Shown here one piece after another: positions 1 through 6,000 of a DNA stretch of 8,414 bases. The stretch is taken from positions 1-8,414 of the forward strand of contig CANRMZ010000046.1 of assembly GCA_947631885.1 (NCBI GenBank). The letters are read 5' to 3'. This stretch comes from an uncultured Bacilli bacterium (lineage in GTDB: Bacteria; Bacillota_I; Bacilli_A; RF39; UBA660). A model generated the notes under the pieces. It did not search any database. It worked only from the letters and a program-made list of their open reading frames with translations, and was not told where the DNA came from. Each line of letters begins with the position of its first letter. The stretch's first letter is position 1. The position numbers and the translations under genes are program-made.

Positions 1-1517
1 GTTGGTTGATCTGGGCTACCACCATCACCAGGGGTATTACTTGGATCTTCGTATCCTGGGTCTTGATCCGGATTTGGTTTCGGAGTTGGATCCGGATTTG
101 GATTTGGATCCGGATTTGGATTTGGATCCGGATTTGGATTTGGATCCGGATTTGGATCTGGATTTGGATCTGGATTTGGATCTGGATCTGGATTTGGATC
201 CGGATTTGGATTTGGATCCGGATTTGGATTCGGATCTGGAGTTGCACCTCCAGAATCTAGCTCTGTTTCAAAGCTTAAAGGTCTTCTCTCTCCACCTTCA
301 AAGATAACATCATTAGGTACTCCGGCTAATATATCTATCAAAGTATCTCCCGCGCCGCCTAAGACTGCAGGCCACAAAATTGTTGTTGCTGCATTAGTAA
401 ATGCGGCTCCAGCAGATCCAAAAAGTCCACCCGAATTAAGAAGTGGTGATGGTGAAGCTGGGAAGACAATTCCCCCTAAATCATGCCACCCTTGACTAAA
501 AGCGGATTTAGTTGTATTGAAAAAGCCATTTGATTTGACTCCTTCAACATATTCATGCCAAGACATTCCACCATTGAATTGAGCTCCTATATTTTTACCT
601 ATAAATGCATCAATTACACCTCTAACAGTAGCAAATGCAAATGCTTGTCCATAACCCGCTCCGGCTTGGAAAGCACCTTCAGCACCTATTCCAAAACCAG
701 AAACGCCGCCTAGAACGGCACCAATTACAGCACCACTTCCAGGAAGAACGCAAGATAAAGCAGCTACACCAATCCAACGGCCGGTTTCTTGTAAGAATCC
801 TCTTATTTGATCATTTAAAATACTATTTTCTGCTAACCAATTGCCTCCAAAAGAATAAATTGCAGCCCCGATAACATCATTTGTCCAATCTTTTGCGACA
901 AACGCTTGCATTTGTTGAGCAAGATGTGTAGCTCCAACTACACACGCTACACTACCAATAAGCATTGCAACAGCATCAACTATACCTTCAGCTAATTGAC
1001 ATAATCCTAAAAGAAGGGAAGCACAAATATCAACAAATGTGGCAATTGCTGAGCTTATTAAATCTACTAACGATTTTAAAGCTCCCAGTAGCCAGTCAAA
1101 TAAGCCTCCATCATCATCTTTATTTTCAACGCTATATTCATCAGGAACAGTTAATGTTATATTACCTTGCATCATAGCCAAGTTAGAATCAGCTAAGGCT
1201 ACATCATCAGAAGCTCCAGCAACAATTTGGGAATAAGTATCATTATATAATTCACATAAAGCTTTTGCTTTGGCAACAAGAGCATTTATGTCATCATAGA
1301 TTGTTCCTTCAATATTCGCCCAAGAGGATACAGTCAACCTATTTGGTGACTCATAACGGCTTATACGTTTATTGCTTATATTAGCAACGAATTCATCATA
1401 GGATTGTTTAACTAAAGCTGCATTGCCGGTGTTGGTACTTGCATCATATATTTGATCAAAATATCCTTTGGCCGAATTCAGGTCAGCCATTACATAACGA
1501 GTTTGAAAATCTGCCAT
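1..1517 (-). CDS. Probable type VII-secreted effector with glycine-zipper core and Pro-Asp/Asn repeat (3' partial)
   Basis: The frame is open from ATG at 1517-1515 to the left edge, giving 505 full codons and no stop, so the C-terminus is missing. The start follows AAAGGAA (1532-1526) at good spacing, 21 bases after the preceding gene. Residues 1-118 look alpha-helical and begin MADFQTRYVMADLNSAK, like the N-terminal helical domain of large LXG/WXG-type T7SSb substrates, although no W-x-G is present (W66 is followed by A-N). Residues 139-200 are strongly hydrophobic. Residues 249-296 are Gly/Ala-rich with many GxxxG spacings (for example G260-A-V-I-G region, G270-G271, G274, G276, G278), resembling a glycine zipper. 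Residues 427-476 are 25 uninterrupted Pro-Asp or Pro-Asn dipeptides, then a looser Pro/Gly/Asp tail. Inference: a secreted substrate in which a membrane-active or transport domain is joined by a rigid linker to a domain outside the window. The protein family is not recognised. A surface-anchored protein is the main alternative. Confidence 0.72.
   Translation of the reverse strand, partial: MADFQTRYVMADLNSAKGYFDQIYDASTNTGNAALVKQSYDEFVANISNKRISRYESPNRLTVSSWANIEGTIYDDINALVAKAKALCELYNDTYSQIVAGASDDVALADSNLAMMQGNITLTVPDEYSVENKDDDGGLFDWLLGALKSLVDLISSAIATFVDICASLLLGLCQLAEGIVDAVAMLIGSVACVVGATHLAQQMQAFVAKDWTNDVIGAAIYSFGGNWLAENSILNDQIRGFLQETGRWIGVAALSCVLPGSGAVIGAVLGGVSGFGIGAEGAFQAGAGYGQAFAFATVRGVIDAFIGKNIGAQFNGGMSWHEYVEGVKSNGFFNTTKSAFSQGWHDLGGIVFPASPSPLLNSGGLFGSAGAAFTNAATTILWPAVLGGAGDTLIDILAGVPNDVIFEGGERRPLSFETELDSGGATPDPNPNPDPNPNPDPNPDPDPNPDPNPDPNPDPNPNPDPNPNPDPNPNPDPTPKPNPDQDPGYEDPSNTPGDGGSPDQP
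90..239 (-). repeat. Tandem minisatellite encoding (Pro-Asp/Asn)25
   Basis: This is a 150-base run of imperfect 6-base units, read on the minus strand as CC(A/G)-(A/G)A(T), which encode alternating Pro and Asp/Asn (residues 427-476 of the effector). At a longer scale it contains copies of an 18-base unit coding Pro-Asn-Pro-Asn-Pro-Asp, best preserved at both ends of the array, with a Pro-Asn-Pro-Asp 12-base register in the middle. The unit length is a multiple of three, so gain or loss of copies would change linker length without breaking the frame. The plus strand is also open across this stretch only because of the repeat. It is not a CRISPR array: there are no spacers. Confidence 0.9.
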
Positions 1518-1538
1518 ATCGTGTATTCCTTTCTCTCA

Positions 1539-2018
1539 TTAATATTGAGTATAGTAATATCCTTGTTGAGATGTTGGTTGAGGTGTTTCCTTTGGTTTGT
1601 TTTTTGGATTATCAGGAGAGTTCAACCATTTATTAAGCTCTGAATTGTCAAGACCAGAAGCTTGTGTAATAATCTCATTAATTGAAGTCTTCATAGTTTC
1701 CAATTTTGTCATTAAGGATGAAGCATCACTTGATAACTCATCTAGCAAAGCAGGAAATTCATTAGTCTCAGTTGAACTGCCACTCCTAATAATTGATAAA
1801 GAACTAGTACCACATTTAGCCTTTGCGTTACTGCAGGCATTAATGATATTGTTTAACTTATTTTTTGTAGTATTAATGCCAGTGTTAACTGCAGAATGGT
1901 CAACACTTGCGTCACTAGCAGTATAAACTTGCCTTTGTAATCTAACTTTGTATTGAGTAGTTTGATAACTCTCAATTGCCGTATCACTTGAATTTGTTTT
2001 AAAATTTGAGTGAGCCAT
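1539..2018 (-). CDS. Unrecognised 159-residue helical protein in T7SS operon, possible effector partner
   Basis: The ATG at 2018 is preceded by AGAGG (2029-2025) with a 6-base spacer. The stop is TAA at 1541-1539, 21 bases before the effector start, so the two are very likely co-transcribed and perhaps translationally linked. There is no signal peptide and no membrane segment. Two predicted helical stretches (about 25-69 and 87-132) are separated by a Ser/Gly/Thr-rich loop. This recalls the helical hairpin of WXG100-type proteins, but there is no W-x-G in the turn. Two cysteines, C62 and C69, sit at the end of the first helix. After W131 the chain becomes low complexity: SPDNPKNKPKETPQPTSQQ followed by a tyrosine-rich end (YYYTQY). 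The family is not recognised. By position, immediately before a large T7SS substrate, it could be a targeting partner or chaperone like the small Lap-type helical proteins encoded beside LXG effectors, or itself a substrate. This is inference only. Confidence 0.8.
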   Translation of the reverse strand: MAHSNFKTNSSDTAIESYQTTQYKVRLQRQVYTASDASVDHSAVNTGINTTKNKLNNIINACSNAKAKCGTSSLSIIRSGSSTETNEFPALLDELSSDASSLMTKLETMKTSINEIITQASGLDNSELNKWLNSPDNPKNKPKETPQPTSQQGYYYTQY

Positions 2019-2045
2019 ATAATTCCTCTTTTCTATATATTCCCT

Positions 2046-2093
2046 AATATATTATAAATAGGGAAAATAAATTTTCCCGATTTATAATATATT
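2046..2093. repeat. 22-bp inverted repeat (long stem-loop) upstream of the 159-residue gene
   Basis: Arm 2046-2067 pairs with arm 2072-2093 across a 4-base loop (2068-2071). 21 of 22 positions match, the one mismatch being 2060/2079. The core is GGGAAAA/TTTTCCC and the outer part is A/T only. In the minus-strand transcript it lies 16 bases upstream of the ribosome binding site at 2029-2025. No U-tract follows it on either strand, so it does not look like a standard intrinsic terminator. It shares bases 2086-2093 with the second palindrome, so only one of the two hairpins can be fully formed at a time. Confidence 0.85.
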
Positions 2094-2116
2094 GCATATC
2101 ACGTATGCAATATATT
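2086..2116. repeat. 13-bp perfect inverted repeat overlapping the longer stem-loop
   Basis: Arm 2086-2098 (AATATATTGCATA) pairs perfectly with 2104-2116 around a 5-base loop (2099-2103). It begins 9 bases after the stop of the 94-residue WXG100 gene in the direction of transcription. Its promoter-distal arm overlaps the first arm of the 22-bp stem by eight bases (2086-2093, AATATATT, which also recurs at 2046-2053 and 2109-2116). It could serve as an mRNA 3'-end stabiliser or processing site, as an alternative fold to the longer hairpin, or as a binding site for a dimeric protein. No U-run follows. Confidence 0.8.
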
Positions 2117-2125
2117 TCATAATTA

Positions 2126-2410
2126 TTATTGTTGTTGATCAAATGTAGAAGTTTCTTTAGCCGCTACTTCAACCTTTGATTGAATTGTTTTAACATGATT
2201 TACGAAATCATTAAATGATGCTGAACAATCATCCCAAGTAGATTTAAATTTAGTTGCTGAAGCACCTTGCCATACATTTGAATTATTTAAATTGCTATCC
2301 ATTTCTTCAACTAAATTGTTTAAAATAGTATCTATTTCAGTAGCAAGTTTCTCAATAGCTACTGCTTGAGCAGAAGCCGCATCATAATCTAATCTTAATG
2401 TCGTTGCCAT
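2126..2410 (-). CDS. WXG100 family type VII secretion protein (94 aa)
   Basis: This is a small acidic, fully helical protein of the size typical of Esx/WXG100 proteins (about 100 residues). It has the family signature W47-Q48-G49 in the middle of the chain, between two helices (about 8-42 and 50-85). There is no signal peptide, as expected for substrates exported by the ESX machinery as helical-hairpin dimers. The ATG at 2410 has a very strong ribosome binding site, AAGGAGGG (GGAGG at 2422-2418) with a 7-base spacer, predicting high expression. It lies 35 bases downstream of the other WXG100 gene. The two share little beyond the fold and motif, so a heterodimer (as with EsxA/EsxB-type pairs) or two homodimers are both possible. 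The C-terminus ends in DQQQ, without the YxxxD/E export motif of actinobacterial substrates. Confidence 0.93.
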   Translation of the reverse strand: MATTLRLDYDAASAQAVAIEKLATEIDTILNNLVEEMDSNLNNSNVWQGASATKFKSTWDDCSASFNDFVNHVKTIQSKVEVAAKETSTFDQQQ

Positions 2411-2445
2411 ATTATACCCTCCTTTTTTATATTATTTTTAAGTTA

Positions 2446-2739
2446 TTATTCCATTTTACCTTCGATATCGGAAATCATTGCTTCTCCTTCTTCAGCAGTA
2501 GCATTGATTTGATTAGACATATCTCTTAAAACTGTATTAAGTTCTTCTAAAGCGCCTAATTTAGCATCGTAAGCTGCTTTAAAAGCATCATATGTAGGTC
2601 CACCCCATACATCAGTTAGACCATTAACTAAAGATGTAAGTTCATCAATTTTGTTGATGTATTTAGTAGCTAAATCGCCAACTGTTCCACCTAATTCAGA
2701 AACCTTATCAGTAGACATGTTAAATTCTGATACAGACAT
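2446..2739 (-). CDS. WXG100 family type VII secretion protein (97 aa)
   Basis: This WXG100 protein has W45-G46-G47 at the centre, flanked by two helices (about 9-41 and 50-92), with aromatic residues after the motif (Y50, F53, Y57) at the positions usual for the family. There is no signal peptide or membrane segment. The start ATG at 2739 is fixed by GGGAGGTG (2753-2746), an almost full match to the anti-SD sequence with an 8-base spacer. The ATG four bases further upstream (2743) is out of frame. The gene begins 14 bases after the esaB stop and is followed by the second WXG100 gene, in a typical T7SSb order of ATPase, ubiquitin-like protein and Esx substrates. Which of the two WXG100 proteins corresponds to EsxA cannot be decided from sequence alone, so no symbol is given. 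Confidence 0.94.
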   Translation of the reverse strand: MSVSEFNMSTDKVSELGGTVGDLATKYINKIDELTSLVNGLTDVWGGPTYDAFKAAYDAKLGALEELNTVLRDMSNQINATAEEGEAMISDIEGKME

Positions 2740-2753
2740 TCATTTCACCTCCC

Positions 2754-3008
2754 TTACATTAAAATTAATCTTGATCCATTTAGTATTTTGTTTTCCTTTA
2801 CCGTTTTGTCGACGTCATAAACAGATCCATTAAAACCATCAACTAATGCTAATTCTTCATTTAAAGGAAAGCACCCCGAAGATATATCATTAATTGCTTT
2901 GTTTAATAAGAATATGATTTCAATAGTTTTCTTGTTTACTGGGATAAACACATTATATTGTTCTTCAAGGGCAGGAACTATTACTTCAACATTAACTTTG
3001 TTTTTCAC
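2754..3008 (-). CDS. esaB: Ubiquitin-like T7SS accessory protein, EsaB/YukD family
   Basis: The protein has 84 residues if read from GTG at 3008-3006. It begins with a beta strand (NKVNVEVIVP), then a short turn (EEQYNVFIP), a helix (KTIEIIFLLNKAIND), and ends with late strands including DKTVKENKILNGSRLILM. This is the beta-grasp (ubiquitin-like) pattern of YukD/EsaB, including the closing 'N.IL.G..L.L' strand typical of the family, which is about 80 residues long. In characterised T7SSb systems EsaB is a soluble cytosolic component needed for secretion and linked to regulation of the esx genes. The chosen GTG overlaps the essC stop (GTGA, 4 bases), with GGGAGG just upstream. An in-frame GTG at 3020 would add four residues but has no ribosome binding site. 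Gene order directly after essC supports the assignment. Confidence 0.88.
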   Translation of the reverse strand: MKNKVNVEVIVPALEEQYNVFIPVNKKTIEIIFLLNKAINDISSGCFPLNEELALVDGFNGSVYDVDKTVKENKILNGSRLILM

Positions 3009-6000
3009 TTTTCCTCCCACAATACATCAGTGTCATCACTAGCATCCTCGACGTACTTGAATAAGGTTGGGATGCCTGAGACAATGTTATATCCGAAGTT
3101 ACTTGGAATATTGCCGGAAATAGCCTTAGTAGTTACATTTAACCTGAATATACTTTGTTCGGCTAGTCCGTTACCAATCCAAATACCCCTCGTACTATTT
3201 ACAATATCCTTATACCAACTATCATACTCTAATTTCTTAAGGTTGTCAAACCCGTCAACTAGAACATAACATATTTTTGACAGCTTCTTAGATGTTTGGA
3301 TGGTTTGTGCTACTAAAGAGTCAAAATTTTCAGCCAAAATTGTTTTAATTTTATTCATACCTGTTATGACAAAAACCATATCACCATAACTGTTTAAACT
3401 ATCAGGATTATAATCATTAGATACATATATATCATTTAGTTTATCAACTATACTCTTTAAACTTTCAAACACTTTACTAAAGGCTGTAGTATATACTTTT
3501 GCTTTTGGTATAGCTTTCGTGATAAGCCTTTCGGCATCAATTACATATACCGCCGTATTTTTACTCTTGCAAAGTTCCATTATATAATTCTCGACAAAGT
3601 CTTTAGTAATCTCAATTTTAGAAGCACTTACAACAAGAGATAATAGATTTTTTAAATCAATACTTAAGATATTTAAATTATCTTTCGCAATACCGATTGG
3701 AACTGAATTAAGGCCATCAAATTCAGATGATACATCAGCCCATGTGACTGTCTCAGGAATTGTAGGTATTGGCACTGCCTTAACTTTAGAATTAGCAGAT
3801 ATAACAGATATTAAATTTTCAACATAATCATTAATACTATCAGGACTTGTAGGATAAGCAGCTTGGAATTCATATACATCATCAAGTTTTACAAGGCCTC
3901 TTCCCATTATCTTTGATGGTAAAACATCTGATTTTCCAATGATTTGACGATAATCAAATTCATCATTCATTTGTAAAGTTAATTTTAAATTAAAGTTTTG
4001 TGATACTTTAATTCTAATATTATTTGTTGAGCTTACAGTTGTTATAAACATAATGCCATATTTAGGCCCTTCTCTAGTGAGCAATATTAAGTCATCCGCA
4101 AACTCAGAATAATTTTCATTAAATGATTCAAAGCCGTTGATAATAACAACAATATTAGGGACCTTCTTTTCTGCTCTTTGATTGTAGAAAATGAAACTAC
4201 CATTGTATGTCGCAAAAGCATTCTTTCTAATATTAATCTCATTTTTAAGCATATCGATAAGAGTTTTAATCTTATCTTTTTCACTAGAAGAAACAACATT
4301 ACCTACTTGAGGAGCATTTTCATATACTTTTAAAGCTTCAGTGCCAAAATCAAGAACATAAATATATACTTCAGAAGCTGAATAAGTAGTAATTAATGAA
4401 AATATGATGGTAGATACTAAGTTTTCTTTACCGCTTCCTACAGCTCCATATATAAGAAGGTTTCCTTCGGTTGTTAAAGGGATAGTAAGAAGCCCTTGTC
4501 TTTGTTCTTTAGGAGCATCATACTCACCAATAGGAATCTCTAATAAATAAGGTTTCTTTTCATAATGATATTTATATTTTAGATCATCAACATAGATTTC
4601 CGCAGGAATAGAATCAAGCCATAACTGTTTAACTTCAATATTTTCTGCTTTACCTAAATTTTGTAGATATCTTAAAATATTGGTTATTTCTTCTCCTTGA
4701 TGAATACCCCTTAAATTTTGTTTATCGTTATCGATAGATTTAGTTCTTTCACCAATATCGTTGACAAATGCGACTGAAGAGTCTATCATCTTCTTCCGTT
4801 TTTCCGCGGGATAATAAGGAGCTCCAGCCCAAGCAGATTGACCTAGGGCAAAGAATTCATTAAAACCTACTTGTAAGAAGAAACGTCCAGTTTCTTTAAT
4901 ATAAGCAGCATCAGGTACTCTAATCATATCGTTACTATCCGATTTGTCTTGAACCTTTAGACATACTCTAAATTTAGCATTGGACCAAATTTGGTTATCA
5001 ACAACGCCTGAAGGCTTTTGCGTAGCCAGAATTAAGTGAACACCTAGAGAACGACCTATACGAGCTGCAGATATTAATTCATCCATAAACTCAGGTTGTT
5101 GGCTTTTAAGTTCGGCAAATTCATCGGAAATAATAAATAAGTGAGCTACTGGTTCTTTAACTTTGCCTTCACGATATAGTTTTTGGTATTTATATATGTC
5201 TATTGTACTTTCATTACAAGCATCTCTTGCTTCATTAAAGACTCTTTGTCTTCTTTTAAGTTCACTTTGTAAAGAAGATAAAGATCTATTAATTTCGTTG
5301 ATATCAAGGTTGGTAATTGTACCTGCTAAATGAGGAAGTTTATCACCAGTTTCTTTATTTTCAAAAGCTCCGGCAAGTCCACCACCTTTATAATCAATTA
5401 AGACAAATTGAACTTCATTAGGATCATAGTTAACAGCCATCGATAGAATGTAAGTTATAATAAACTCTGATTTACCTGAACCAGTCATACCAGCAATTAG
5501 TCCATGAGGGCCATGAACTTTTTCATGTAAGTCTAGTTTAAATAATTCGCCATTTTCATCTACACCAACAGGACATGCAAGTGATGTTGTTGGATCATTT
5601 TTTTGCCAACGGTTATAGGCATTTAATTGTTCAACATTACCAGCATCGTACATCTCTAAGAAAGTATAAACACTTGGCAGTTCATAGGAAGCTGACATTG
5701 TTTCAATAGGAATATTACTAGCCATGTAAATATAAGAATCTATAGTAGTCGCGGTAAAATCAGGGATAAATTCTTGTTTTTTATTAACTAGTTCATTTTC
5801 AAAAATACCACCAATATTTGTATCAATACTTATAAATGATGAACATTCACTAGGTAAAGAGTTTAAAGTATCTGTTAAAAATAATAACGAAAATCCTCTA
5901 GACTTTTTATCTTTTAAGATATCTCTTACAATGCCAGCTTTTGATGCTAGTCCTACATCATCAGTCATAATCATATAATGAGTAGCATAAGTAACTTCCT

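Noticed and set aside
90..239. CRISPR-like repeat array
   Set aside because: The units are contiguous with no unique spacers and encode an in-frame Pro-Asp/Asn tract.
2..307. Plus-strand open frames (101 and 84 codons) across the left end, coding Leu-Asp-Pro or Ile-Trp repeats
   Set aside because: They exist only because the 6-base repeat is stop-free in several frames. The minus-strand frame continues for 505 codons with a ribosome binding site and sensible protein composition.
1597..1926. 109-codon plus-strand frame opposite the 159-residue gene
   Set aside because: It is an antisense shadow. The minus-strand gene has a good ribosome binding site, helical composition and operon context.
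2081..2110. Promoter for the 159-residue gene and effector (TTGCAT at 2110-2105 with TATAAA at 2086-2081, 18-base spacer)
   Set aside because: The -35 box matches only three of six positions, and the boxes fall inside palindromes rich in TATA-like words, so a chance match is likely. It remains a possibility only if 5' ends map here.
2046..2116. Rho-independent terminator for the WXG100 genes
   Set aside because: The stems are strong, but neither is followed by a T-run on the minus strand, and the next gene starts shortly after in the same direction.
3005..3007. Mycoplasma-type code with TGA read as tryptophan
   Set aside because: Tryptophans in the conserved motifs are TGG, and the essC TGA falls exactly where the family's C-terminus and the esaB start are expected.
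3005..3020. esaB starting at GTG 3020, four codons upstream
   Set aside because: No Shine-Dalgarno precedes it, and it would put the GGGAGG motif inside the gene. The GTG at 3008 overlaps the essC stop in the usual coupled fashion.
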